From: Malachius bipustulatus
Taxonomy: Eukaryota > Arthropoda > Insecta > Coleoptera > Melyridae
DNA: 64,000 nt
Assembly: GCA_910589415.1 (NCBI GenBank)
Contig: OU342637.1
Location: 40,392,162-40,456,161, forward strand
Reading direction: 5' to 3'
Of the stretch, positions 20,740 through 32,370 are shown piece by piece. Made by a program: the position numbers and the translations under genes. The first letter of the stretch is position 1; every line of letters starts with the position of its first letter. The notes beneath the pieces were generated by a model. The model was not told the origin of the DNA and made no database searches. It saw only the letters and a list, made by a program, of their open reading frames with translations.

Positions 20740-21459
20740 TCACTACTAGTACTTACTCACCCATACTGGAGAGTCAAAAAAGAACCACTGCTAGTAGAAA
20801 GCTACACCAAGATGTCATCATATACAGACATTCTATACAAGAGCAAAACTACTCCATATCATTCTCAACAACTAAAAACCTTATTCTCGAATAAAATACA
20901 GACATTCTACCTGGACCCTAACGTTCCTTTCCAAGAAATAGTCAATAAAACGTGGCCAAATCATCACTATATATACACTGATGGATCAAAGTCGAGTGGC
21001 CGAGCAGGTTGTGCTTTCTTTGACTCGTCGCTCAATCATAAACAAAGTTATAAATATCCAAAAGAATCTTCTATTTTCACGCTAGAAATGTATGCAATAC
21101 TCCATGCGATTGAATACATATCATCCAACTCCTTTAAAAGAAGTATTATATTCACTGACAGCAAAAGTTCAGTAGATAGATTAAAGAACATACACCTGTC
21201 GACACAAATATCACATATAGAGCTCGCACTTCTGAAAGAATACTATAAAATCAATAATCAGAAGAGAACTGTTACAGTAGTTTGGCTAAAAGGACATTCG
21301 GGAGTAAAGGGTAACGAAATTGCAGACAGTTTAGCGAGGGCTGCCCACACAACAGGTGTACCCCCAACGCTAAATTGCATCCCATCTACAGATTTACTAG
21401 CAATATTTAAGAAGATGATTAAAACAAGTTGGCAAACCAAATATACTAATAACCTATAA
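20740..21459 (+). pseudogene. I-type LINE ORF2: RNase H domain (downstream of a nonsense codon)
   Basis: The same frame as the reverse transcriptase, separated from it by a single TGA, stays open from 20740 (first ATG 20812). The RNase H catalytic set is complete: D in YIYTDGSKSSG, E in SSIFTLEMYA, D in IIFTDSKSS, and H and D in WLKGHSGVKGNEIADSLA. It would degrade the RNA of the RNA-DNA hybrid. It is still in frame with the RT, so rare read-through could link them. After 21450 the frame shifts and the protein continues at 21473. Confidence 0.85.
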
Positions 21460-21472
21460 CTACAAGAGTAAC

Positions 21473-21814
21473 ATGGGAAAAATCCCAAATAGTAAATGGT
21501 TCAGATCGACTTCAAACAGGCACTTCATTATAGCTATTAACAGAATAAGAGCGGGACATGCACTCACACCATCCTATATGCATAGAATAGGAATCGCTGA
21601 CAATCCCAACTGTAGCTGTGGTAATTACGGAAACTTGAACCATCTTTTGCTGGAATGTGAAGAGTTAAAGGATAGTATAGATATTCTGTATAGTGACTTG
21701 CATACTAAAGGTCAACAATTTCCTGTCAATTTAAATTCTATAGTGTTTTCTGGTAATATTGATATTTTGTTCTGTATCTATCGTCATGTTATTAGAGGTA
21801 AAATTAGTATATAA
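21473..21814 (+). pseudogene. I-type LINE ORF2: C-terminal zinc-knuckle domain (frameshifted)
   Basis: Continues ORF2 in another frame after a small indel near 21450. It contains the conserved HFIIAINRIRAGHALTPSY helix and the CSCGNYGNLNHLLLEC zinc-knuckle-like motif of I-type ORF2 C-termini. The ATG at 21473 is incidental. Confidence 0.8.
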
Positions 21815-22314
21815 AGTTACTGACGTTCATTATTGTAAGCAGTAATGCGACCGATAATCATTATAATTTCTACGTGCAAACAAAAAAAAAAAAAAAAAAA
21901 AAAATTATAATAAAAACATACCTATGTTAAAAAAAATAAAAAAAAATAAAAAAAAAATAAAAAAAAATAAATTAAAAAAAAAATTAAAAATAAAAATAAA
22001 AATATTGAACGAAAGAAAACATAATATTAAAAAAAATTATATATATAATAAAATGATCTTATGAATGAAAAAAAAAAAGGAAAAAAAAATTGCGAATAAA
22101 CACATGCACAAACCGAAAAAAGGAAAGTACTACTAACTAACCAGACTATAGCTATACAGTCTCCATGCGTTTGTTGGATGAGTCCCTGCGTGAGTGCTGG
22201 GGAGTATGGCCTGCTAATTTACTGTTATTCCTTCATGTCTCAGTTTTTACTTCTCAAAAAGTTCTGGCTAATTGGTCTCCGCCAAAGCCATATACGTTAA
22301 TAAAAAAAAAAAAA
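21815..22314 (+). other. 3' UTR and A tail of the I-type LINE
   Basis: Begins with an A-rich internal tract (about 21880-22090), probably expanded. A unique segment of about 170 bases follows and ends in TTAATAAAAAAAA at the target duplication. The 3' UTR is what the element's own reverse transcriptase would recognise. Confidence 0.75.
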
Positions 22315-22325
22315 AAGTCCAAAAC

Positions 22326-22875
22326 TGACAGATGCAAACAAAAAAAAGCAGTTATTTCGGATAAAAAAGTTGACAACAAAGCCAGGGCGATGTTGTAATT
22401 GAATATTATTTATTTAAATAATAAATAAACAAATTTATTGTTTCTGAATACTGCTAATGTCCAAAATGTTCCATTGGTCTCTTCAAATTCTATTTGTCGT
22501 TTTTAGTGACATAAATGTTCGATGTTACAACGTATCATAAACAAATATGACCTTGGCAGACTATTTAGAAATAAATAATCAGCTTTATTGATGGAAATCA
22601 ATATGTATACATCTATAATACAGGGCGAAGTTTAGCCAAATGGCTACTCTTACACTTAACCCAACATAAATGCAATAAACGCAAAAATAGAGTTAGCGAG
22701 ACAAAAAAAAACTACCAGTTACATCATAAGGGGGACGGAAAGCCTGTGGAGATAACTTAACAACTTAACAAAACTTAACAAATCAGGGTTTAATATGTCT
22801 ATTAAATAATAGTTCAATTTACTATTAACTATTAGACTCATATTTTTGTGAAACTGGTCATTATAAAAAATGTCT
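22326..22875. other. AT-rich stretch, nothing recognised
   Basis: Palindromic 'attatttatttaaataataaat' near 22408. No gene seen. Confidence 0.6.
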
Positions 22876-22999
22876 GCAGTAAACCGACTTTATCAAAAAA
22901 GCAATTACAGAGAAGCGGCAAGCAGAAACGTATGTTCCCAGAAAAATTGTCGGCTTGGCGCTTCTCTGAAATTGCTTTTTTGATGATGTCAGTTACTGC
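22876..22999. repeat. Long hairpin (about 47-bp arms)
   Basis: Left arm 22876-22922 and right arm 22953-22999 are inverted copies with only a few mismatches and a spacer of about 30 bases. The conserved core is ATCAAAAAAGCAATT followed by CAGAGAAGCG. It could be a tiny foldback MITE or, if transcribed, a microRNA-precursor-like hairpin. Confidence 0.8.
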
Positions 23000-23909
23000 A
23001 CACAATTTCCGTATTGAGGTGTCATGAATTTCATATCTCTTGGTAAGTCATGTTGACTAGAATTTTTTATTTTACCCTCTTGATTAAGTCCGTTTGTTCG
23101 GGTAATTTTATTCAGCAAATCATAGTCATCAACATTACACCTGTTACTCGTGTTGTATCCGTTTTACTTGTTTTACTGTCCTTCGAGTTCTGGAATTTTC
23201 ATTATGCGAAAATCTATAAACAATTATTATTACATGAGTATACTTAAACATAAAAGGCCATCACGAATTAATGATCTCTTATACGTTTTCTTTCATTGTT
23301 TGAACTCGACTATTCACCTTGAACCTAATCTCACACAGTGATCCAAGACATGTCGAAGATTCTGCATATTATCATCCTTCCATCTTTCCGCTTGGAGATT
23401 TTGAAAGCGAAAATCGAGATAACCGAGAAAGTGTTCGAGTGTAAACAAAAGAATGCCGGTGAGTTGTTGAAAATTACGTATTAGCAAGTCACATGACGTA
23501 CTTACATGCAAAGGAACAATAGAGTTGACAAATGCGTTCCGCTGTCTTGATCATAATTTTGAGTTACGATTTCTCCACTTCGCTCTGCCGAGTATTACTT
23601 ACACGATTATTTTCTTCAGATACCTTGGTAATTGATTGAAGAGGAAGCTGAAGTGATTTCATAGCAATTTTCATTTCTTAGTACACTCTTTCTATTGTTA
23701 TGAAATATGAAGACCTGTCATTTTCTGCATGTAATCATGAAGCAAAAAAAAAACACTTTGATTAATATACCTTCTCTGTTGCCTACCTGCTGTGAATTTC
23801 ATAAAAAAATTTGAGCAATTTATAAATCAGTCAATTAAAAATGGTTTCTACAATAATAGTGGCTAACTTTTCCTTTTTTCAGTGTGTATCCCATGAAAAA
23901 TTGAAGCTA
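23000..23909. other. AT-rich stretch, nothing recognised
   Basis: Only short, unconvincing ORFs. Confidence 0.6.
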
Positions 23910-24244
23910 TACAGTCGTGTTCAAATAAAACTGGAACAGTTTAATTTTCCTAGTGTAAATGTGGCTAGTAAATTGAATGATGGTTTCCATGCTCTCAACA
24001 AAGATAACAGACTATTTGATTTGTCAAAAATTTAAAACTTCAAAAAATAAAATTACATTTCTCATTTTCAAGTTTTTTCTATATGATTAGGTAATATTAA
24101 ATAACGTCTCTTTCTGCTGCAATAAATTTTGATAAATTCCACGAACACAACACAACAAAAAATGTGTGTCCCAGTTTTACATGAACAAGTGGAAATTGAG
24201 AGTTGCGTTACAGGAGTTGTCCCAGTTTTATTTGAAGACGTGTA
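23910..24244. mobile_element. Tc1/mariner-like MITE
   Basis: Inverted ends share TTCAAATAAAACTGG (left start TACAGTCGTG, right start in reverse TACACGTC). The outer TA is consistent with the TA target of Tc1/mariner transposases. About 335 bp with no coding frame, so it depends on a transposase elsewhere. Confidence 0.75.
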
Positions 24245-24491
24245 TAAAAAAGTAGAATTTTGATCTACAAGATAACGCCCTCAATTTTTTTACATATTCA
24301 ACTTGTTTCCCGATTAAACATCTATATTATATTTTTTCAACTAAAGGCTTTTTTAAATTTTTTATGCTGTATTTGTATGGAATGACATTCTTAATCGATC
24401 ATCGATTCCTCCTTATATTGCTGTATCACAAGACAAATACTGTTTTGTTTTTAAATATAATACAATATAAAAATATTTACAGGTATCCACG
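24245..24491. other. AT-rich stretch, nothing recognised
   Basis: No gene seen; the boundary to GC-rich DNA falls at about 24490. Confidence 0.6.
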
Positions 24492-25424
24492 TCATTTGAG
24501 TCGTTCTCTGTGGTTCGCCGTGTGGAAGCAGCACCAGGTGTTGACCTTTAGGGCTGGGTTCTGATAGCCCAGCGAAACCAAGACCAGTCTCCTTTCCTCC
24601 GGCGGGTCAGAAATCCAGAGGGACACCTTGGTCAGCTTGGGCAGATGATTCACCCGGACCACTGCTAATACCGCATCATCAAATTTGATGGTGGGTACTG
24701 TTTTATTTAATCACTCCAGCGATGCGTCATTGTCGCAGGTGATCCGGATGATCTCCCCTGAATGGCGCATGCCACCGAAGTTGAGGAGAGTGGTTTGCTG
24801 TTCCCTGGGGCCTAGGATTGGTTGGTCCAGGCCCTCAAGGTGTTTAGTTTGGACGGAGGACGCCTGGTCGGGTGTGAGCCTGTCAAGTTCCTCCTTCCTG
24901 TTGATTACAGCTACCTCGAGATGGCTTGTTGCCATTCCAGCGTGGCTGGTTTTTTGGCTCGCTCTCTCTGCTTTCGTCCTCTTGTCCATCCTTAAGGCCG
25001 GGGAGGGTGTCGATCCATCAGAACCCTCTGTCGGTCATCGTCTTTTTGTCCGTCCTTGAGGACGCGGGGAGGGTGTCGATCCATCAGAGCGAGTCCTTTT
25101 GTTTTTGGGCAAGGGTTGCCTTTGATCCTCCCATTTCGGTTTGGATCCACCAGCGCCCTTACCCGTTGTTGGGGCGAGCTGCGCGGTTGCGGATTTTTGG
25201 TGCTGTTGCCGCGCCGTTCGCCGCCTATTGTGTTCGGTCCCGCAAGGTCTGTGTTTCTTGGGGCTCGACTTGTTGGATGTTAACCCTGGGTCATGCTTAG
25301 AGGACGGCCTCGGGATGGGGATAGTTTTATTTGAGATACCTATCTGTAGAGGCACTCTCAGATTGATTTGACATTGTTGGGGGGGGGGGAGCCAGTGCGG
25401 GCATCCCGAGAGAGGTGGGGACAT
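24492..25424 (-). pseudogene. DUF4780-type retroelement ORF1 remnant
   Basis: One minus-strand frame runs about 311 codons from ATG at 25424 to TGA at 24492 with two internal TGA stops (about 25035 and 24711). The N-terminal half is basic and Pro/Ser-rich. The C-terminal half carries the DUF4780 pattern: ITCDNDASLE, then VNHLPKLTKVSLWIS, VSLGYQNPAL and TWCCFH. DUF4780 proteins are usually the first ORF of arthropod LINEs; their role is unknown but presumed RNA binding. A GSTPSP block with flanks is tandemly duplicated around the first stop. No ORF2 follows, so the element is truncated. It is GC-rich in an AT-rich neighbourhood. Confidence 0.75.
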
Positions 25425-26130
25425 CCTTGGAGGACGTCCCAGGGTTTGTTTTTTTTTCGAAATTTTCCATGGCTTTTTTAATTTAGATTCATTCCCCTAG
25501 CTCCCCACCCGCCACGGAGTCCGCAACTGGGGACGGCGAAAACCCAGGGCTGCTAAGAGAATATAGTTCCCAGGGAGGGGCTGCACGACGTCATTATGAC
25601 GTTCCCGCGGCTCGAGCGGAGCCGACCCTCAGTCAGCCTCTCATCCCCAGAAATTCACCCAGGCGGCCCTCTGACGGGATGCCACAGACGATTGATCAAG
25701 ATGGGTTAGTCTTGACCGCCCGTCTAACTTAACTCCGAGCCAAAGTGGAGTATTGCCTCTCGGCTCAGCCACCAGGATCCCTTTATCCAGCAACACGGGA
25801 CACGGGTCGCCTGTACGGCACAAACACAGGGGTGGTTTATGCACACATCTCGGGCCCGACCACTAGGTCACAGGAGCGGGTCAGTTTATCGAGCGGCCCA
25901 TACTCTACATAGATCCGCCAGGACATTTCGTGTAGGCGATAGGCGTCCTCACCGCAGACGAGCGCGGCGGGGCTCCCATCCCTGGTCGGTCTTCCTTGCA
26001 GCACTCGCGTGCTGCAAAACTGGTTGCACCGTGCCGGCTAACAGGTTTTTGAGCCCGTGCAAGGCCCGATGCCCCCTTCACCCCCATACATCCTCCTTAT
26101 CAAATCTAGAAATTTTCCTGAAGTCCCGTT
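25425..26130 (-). other. GC-rich 5' region of the DUF4780 element
   Basis: Lies upstream of the ORF in its own direction and shares its base composition, ending abruptly near 26130. It has a G-run at 25380-25390 and no convincing ORF. Probably the 5' UTR. Confidence 0.5.
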
Positions 26131-26694
26131 AACATTCAGTTCCACTCCCACAAAACGTGCAACAAGACAGGGGAAAAGTTTAATGTTTGTTGTTGTTATT
26201 CGTTACCATAGTTACGCTTTATTGTCGTCTAGTGTAACCGTATAAATAAAAATTTAGCGAGCACATAATTTCATTTTAAAAAGACCTCAAGTTGAGTTCT
26301 TGATTTTCCCTTGACTGATTTTCAAAAATCGTATGGCATTGTATGCAGGTTGAAAGGCGTAAAGTTGTATTAAAGGTGCATCCGTAAAGACTTAGAGGAT
26401 ATTTGAAATTTCCTGAATTTCATTTGTTCCTGTTTTGAAATAACGCGGATATTATATTATCTTGATGATAGAGAAAATTTGGGACCTACTGTATAATTAT
26501 TTTACTTTATGTGAAAAACTTATGTTTCGTCGTTGTTAAATTGATTATGTTTGTACTGTTTTTTGTATTAGGGTAGTAGATGGTTACTGTATACTTACCT
26601 AAGGTGAATTTGTTAACTTGACTGGATAAACTTTGGTTCACTTTATAAAAGCTAATATTAATATGAAATTAATTTTATAAATACGACAGCATAA
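26131..26694. other. AT-rich stretch, nothing recognised
   Basis: No gene or repeat structure seen. Confidence 0.6.
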
Positions 26695-27603
26695 TACAGG
26701 GTTATGCAAATTTCATGGTGCCAGTATTGGGATATCCTAAACCATAAGAGATACAGGGTTGCTTAAATTAGAGAAAAGTTGCGCTATTTTATAGCCATCT
26801 CGAATCCGTCAAAACATGCAAGAAATCTGTGACCGTTCCTGAAATATCCTGAAAAAACTGAAAAATCGAGAAATCTTATTTTTGGAATATCTTTCTTACC
26901 ATAACTTACCAATAACTTCATAGTCAACTTTCGTTTTTCTTATGGCCGCTATATTATTTTTTTATGTTGTTTGATAAGAAAAAATAATGGAAACCTAAAA
27001 CTAATAAATTTCTAAAATTGAATTTCAAAAATTTTTGTTCTTTTTTTTCTAAAAAAAGACAACTTTTTAGATCGAATATCATAGAGAAATTAACAACTTA
27101 TAAGGCAAGCAGTATGACTTCATATTGGCCTATTTCAGTTAAGAACTATCTGGTTTTCTTTGAAAAAAGAAGAATAAAAATTTTCCAATTTTTTTTTCTA
27201 AAATTTATTAATTTTTGGTTTACATTATTTTTTTCTTATCGAACGACATAAAAAAATAATATGGCGGCCATAAGAAAAACGAAAGTTGACTATGAAAACT
27301 CTGGGATCTAGTCGGCTGTGAAAATTTTTGAAACGTCAGATAAATAGCTTATAACGGCTTATGTAAGGCTACAAAAAATTATTTATTAATTTCCAATGGT
27401 AAGAAAGATATTCCAAAAATAAGATTTCTCGATTTTTCAGTTTTTTCAGGATATTTCAGGAACGGTCACAGATATCTTGCATGTTTTAACGGATTCGAGA
27501 TGGCCATAAAATAGCGCAACTTTTCTCTAATTTAAGCAACCCTGTATCTCTTATGGTTTAGGATATCCAAATACTGACACCATGAAATTTGCATAACCCT
27601 GTA
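26695..27603. mobile_element. TA-flanked foldback element 1
   Basis: About 205 bp at each end are inverted copies, starting TACAGGGTTATGC and ending GCATAACCCTGTA. The inverted similarity continues further inward around 'atggcggccataagaaaaac' (about 27262). The interior has no coding frame. TA-CAGGG termini suggest a Tc1/mariner-type transposase acting on a non-autonomous element. Confidence 0.85.
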
Positions 27604-28312
27604 TATCTTCCTTAATTCTTCAAATTAACTTGTAAATTAATTGAGAAATTGAATCTCGAGTCTTAATAGTCTAGCAGGGTTTTGTTTCGATAATGGCGAA
27701 ATAAGAATCTGCTGGCAAACAATTTCAATTAAAACGCATATAAAAGTCAAGAATAAGAGACAAGTTGACGAGCACAAGGATGAATCTTATAAAGTTGCGA
27801 CATAACAGTATATTACATGAAAAAAATAGATTGTGAAAACTAAGCAAAATTCACATTATTATATGAGAACAAATACATTCATTATGACGGCAGTATTAAG
27901 TTTATTTAATTCGAAATAATTATTTTCGCATGATTTATGTATATTATCTCCAGTCTTACCTAGATTGTCTATAAAAAGAAATAGAAATTACCAAATATTA
28001 CTGAAGTTTGTAAATCTAAAATCTTGAAAGATTACAGAAAATTTTTAAACGGTAAATTAGGAGACTTCGTATTCCTTCCTGAAGTGATTTGAGAAAAAAT
28101 GTTTCAGTGAACGTTCTCAGATATTCATTTTACATACTGTGCATTTATTTTAAGTGTTGCCATAGGGAATAGCATGTAAAAAAATACACCCTATGTTAAC
28201 TTATGTTGTCTTGTACTTTGGAAGTCGTTTTTAATTTTCAATAATAATAGTACATGTCGTCTACTTTACAATACGGCCTTTCAGAAAAGCCGGTCATTGT
28301 TCAATTTTATGA

Positions 28313-29660
28313 TACAGGCTGTCCCATTGAGGTGATAAAACTGCAAGAAACGGTAAGGGATACGAGTCGGTTAAATTACAAAAAAGTTGCGCTGTTTTGA
28401 GACGAGTATTTGGCAATTTTTTTTTCTCAATATTCCCAAGATTTCCTGAAATATCCTGAAAAAACTTGAAACATGCAGATTTATTATTTTAGCCATATCT
28501 TCTTTATTATTAAAAAAAAAGATTATTTTTTGTAGGTTTGCATAAGCCGTAATGAGCTACTTATTTGACGTTTCAAAAATTTCGAAAGCCGACTAGATCT
28601 TGGGATTTCCAAAGTCAACTTTGGTTTCACTTATTACCGTTTCACTTAATACTTTTTTATTATTATTTATTACAAATGAATTAATTTGTTTACAGGTTTA
28701 CATAAGTCGTCAATGAGTGGTATTAATAAAAATAAGTAAATACTATCTCTCCATCTGACATTACAAAAATACAAAAATTTATAATACAAAAAAAGCCATT
28801 TAGATCCCAGAGTACATAGCCAGCTTTTGTTTTTCTAATAGCCGCCGTATTGTTTTTCCTGTCATTCGGTATAAAAAAATGATGAAAAACATACAGCATA
28901 ATCTATAACATTTACATTGTTTTTTCAGTTTGATCTTCCTTTTTCGAAAAAAAAAAACAACTTTTTTATATAATAACGTCAATATGACGTCACATCGGTA
29001 GACTTATGTTTTTTTTTGTGATATTTAGTGAACGATAATTTATTTTTTCTGAAAAAACAAAAAATACAATTTTGATATATTTTTTCGTTGTATTATATTA
29101 GGATTTATTTGGGAATGCAGTCAGTTCAGTTAAAGAACACTCATTTTTCTACGCCAAGCGTTCAAATTTAATTTAATTCTTCTTCAGGGCTATAGAATTT
29201 GAGATTAAAATCTAAAGTTGTGAAAAAGTCTAACCACAGGACTATTAGTGGGTAGGTACATTCAACAGCAATAATTAGAAAGGTTAACATTTAACAACGA
29301 TAAGAGTACATTATATTCATGAAATTTGACGCGTAATTCAGGCCAAAATGATTAAACAATTTTTATTAGTTTTTTCAAATATTAGTCTAAAATGATTAAC
29401 ATAAAAAAATATATTTTTTTTAATCGAATAAAACTGATTTTTTAAATTTATTTATATGTTTTTTTCGTTGTGATAGATTTTTGGTTTCCTTGTTTTTTAG
29501 ACCGAATGTCAAAAACAAAACAATATGGCGGCTATAAAAAGCAAAAGTTGACTATAAGAAAATCCTTAGATTTAGAAACGCACCGGACATTTTTTAAATT
29601 GATATACATATTATATGCTTACATACAGGTAAAAAAATTTATGCTCAGTGTTCCATGACT
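28313..29660. mobile_element. Older diverged relative of foldback element 1
   Basis: Begins near TACAGGCTGTCCC and repeats landmarks of element 1: 'aaaaaagttgcgctgttttg', 'cctgaaatatcctgaaaaaa', and the 'gcggctat'/'atagccgc' words in opposite orientations at about 28837 and 29529. The right border is unclear. No coding frame. Confidence 0.5.
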
Positions 29661-30743
29661 TATTAATGACGACATTGTAAATTTTTTAAAAAGGACATCC
29701 TCTATTTTATTCTAATAATTTCATATTTCCTAAAAGCAATAAGAATGGTTTTTACAGCTGCAGTTCAAAATTAATAGTTTGCGAGTTATAAAGAAATGAA
29801 AAACGTTATTTTTAATTTTCATTACGTTTTCATAAGTTTAGGTACCTATTATAACGACACCGCTCTGGAAAAATTCTAGCAATTGCTTGATTGATTGATG
29901 ATGATGATTTATTATTGTGAGACCCGTAAATATATTAAAACCGGCCCGGTATATCAGAAAACGGCTTAGGTAAATATTTAGTGCATTTTTTATGCATTGA
30001 GTTATAGAAACATGTCCTGCAATGGATATTGAAATTTAGCCATTTTTAATCTATATCATCTAGGTACCTGCGTCATCAGAATGTGAATAAAAAAATAAAA
30101 AATTAAATTCTTTGGCACAAAAGCACAGTTTGGAGTATGTTCTTCTTATTCTGTTAATTTGATTAAAAAGTTTTGCTTAGTTTTGCATACCTAGAAGGGT
30201 TTAAAAAATACCAATTTAAAAATACCAATTCAAAACGACCATCATTTTTTGAAACGACTTGGCCGATTTCGGTCAAATGCAATAACAGACCACTCGCTAC
30301 AGATATCTAAACTATTACAAGAATTTCATCACTCTAGACTGAAAACTACGACATGAATTGTGGTGAAAAGAATGGATTTTTGTGATTTTTGAATGGTAAA
30401 TTTATACCAACCACGTGACCTTCGAAAAAAAGTTCCACGAAAATTTCAATAGGTTCTACAGATATTAAAAATTTCATGTAAGAAACCTAACAAGAGCATT
30501 TTGAAATCCGAAAACTTGAAATTTGTTTAACGTAAACATAATATAGGTAATGAATATTTTTATCTTTTTAGAAATTGCCTTTATGAAATTTTTCATGGTC
30601 ATCTTATATTGGCGTAGTTGTGTACTGTGAAAATTGCAGTTAAATTCCTTGGAAAATAAAATTAATATTGAAATTTAGCCATTTTGTCCTTCACACACGT
30701 TCCTACACGTAATTTTGTAATTTTACCCCTTTTACTATGATGC
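29661..30743. other. AT-rich stretch, nothing recognised
   Basis: No gene seen. Confidence 0.6.
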
Positions 30744-30915
30744 ACGCCACTGGCTAGTAGTAGTAGTAGTAGTAGTATGGTGGGTTGGGGTGGTGTACCC
30801 CAAGCGACTAGGCCACCGAGGGCCCTTTTCGCCGTACCCGAACCATGTTGAAACTCTTACTCGAACCTCCCCGACCTTTTAATAAAGGCCAGAAGGTTGT
30901 TGTATGAGAGGAGTT

Positions 30916-31500
30916 TCATTTCTTCCTCTTGTAGCTCCTCAGACCCAAAGATGAGCCTGAGGCTGTTATATACCTCGCATATACGCCTATATAATGGTAG
31001 GAGTCCTCGTCATCCATTCCGCATTTAGGGCAGACCGGGTCCCGAGTGATCCCCATAACTTGTAGGTGTCTGTTCAGACTGCTGTGACCGGTGAGAACCC
31101 CGACTAGTAGTCTGAGTTCTTTCCGGTTCATTCTGGACATGCTGGTTCATCTGTTTCCGATCGGACCGCCCAGAAACAGCCTGGCCTGTCTGCAGCCTGG
31201 TGCTGTTTCCCAGTAGTTCTCTAAACCCTTGCGGGTCCATTCTTTTATAGATTCTTTGAGAAGATTTTTGGTCAGACCCAGTACGGGCTCTGGTCCACAA
31301 AAGGTTTCCCTGGTCCCGAGCTTCGCGTAGTGATCTGCTAGCTCGTTGCCTGATACACCTGAGTGTGCAGGAACCCATACGAGATGCACTGATTTTCTGT
31401 CCGCCAGTCTGTTCAGCGCCTCGACACACTCCTGGACCAGTGGGGAGCTGGTTCCGTGTGTGCCCAGCGCTTTCGCGGCCGCGTGACTATCCGTGCATAT
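30916..31500 (-). pseudogene. RNase H C-terminal half and zinc-knuckle domain of the LINE
   Basis: Reads ICTDSHAAAKALG (31500 leftward), LVWVPAHSGVSGNELADHYA (catalytic H and D), then a helical linker. It ends with LTGHSSLNRHLQVMG and the CPKCGMDDEDSYHYI knuckle. Frame breaks near 31150 and after the knuckle show decay. The N-terminal RNase H half lies beyond the nested foldback element. Confidence 0.82.
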
Positions 31501-31501
31501 G

Positions 31502-32370
31502 TACAGGGTGAGGCGCGAGAACCTTAATTAGGGCATTTTTATATGGAGAAGTCCTGGGAGTAGAAGTCTAAAAATTTGTACGTTTATGATTTCGGTTTTG
31601 CCGAGCTGAACTAAAATATTCACAACCCCTCACCCTTTCCGGTTATACCGGAAGGTGCCATCAACTTTCTTATTTTAAATGGGACACCCTGTATATTATT
31701 ATATTTTCAGATTGTCTGAAAAAATGCAATAAAAATGGGGTTTACATTTCAAAATTGTACCGAGTGGTTTATGAGTTATAAACAAATGAAAATCGCAATT
31801 TTCCATTTTCAAAGCAGCTTAGGTCGAAAACGGGTCAAGATATCGGAAAACGGCTTACATGTCCCTATCTTAACTTTTCACGTAGTATCCTATGGTGCTG
31901 ATGAAATTTCTATACAAAGTGATGAAAAATCAGCGATTTAAAAAAAAAATTAATAAAAAGTATTTTTTTTTGTAGGTACTCTAGCGTAGTATACAAAAAG
32001 TTAGGATAGGGACATGTAAGCCGTTTTCCGATATCTTGTCTTGACCCGTTTCCAAGCTAAGCTTCTTTGAAAATGCAAAAATGCAATTTTCATTTGTTTA
32101 TAACTCAATAATTGGTCGTTACAAATTTGAACTGTAAACATCATTTTTATTACTGTTTTTCAAGCAATCTGAAAATGTAATAATATACAGGGTGTACCAT
32201 TAAAAAAAAAAAATATGACAACTTCCGGTATAACCGGAAGTGGTGTGGGGTTGTGATTATTTTAGTTCAGCTCGTCAAAACCGAAATTATACACACAAAA
32301 ATTTTTAGACTTCTACTCCCAGGACTTCTCCATATAAAAATGCCCTAAGGTTCTCGCGCCTCACCCTGTA
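31502..32370. mobile_element. TA-flanked foldback element 2, nested in the LINE RNase H gene
   Basis: Starts TACAGGGTGAGGCGCGAGA and ends as its inverse TCTCGCGCCTCACCCTGTA. Inverted similarity runs several hundred bases inward, including 'cttccggtataaccggaag' and 'aaaacggcttacatgtccct'. If the element and one TA are ignored, the flanking RNase H codons join in frame, so the host TA was duplicated. No coding frame. Confidence 0.88.

Larger units (their letters stand above)
16401..22325 (+). mobile_element. Nearly complete I-type LINE with 11-bp target duplication
   Basis: AAGTCCAAAAC at 16401-16411 is repeated at 22315-22325 and brackets a full non-LTR retrotransposon. The order is 5' UTR with a promoter-like start, ORF1 with zinc knuckles, ORF2 with endonuclease and reverse transcriptase, RNase H, a C-terminal zinc knuckle, a long A-rich 3' UTR and a terminal A tail. 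RNase H within ORF2 places it in the I group. It would move by target-primed reverse transcription. Only one stop and one frameshift split ORF2, so the insertion is fairly young. Confidence 0.9.

Noticed and set aside
24685..25371. Overlapping plus-strand frames of 75-124 codons
   Set aside because: Shadows of the GC-rich DUF4780 frame on the other strand, which carries the recognisable motifs.
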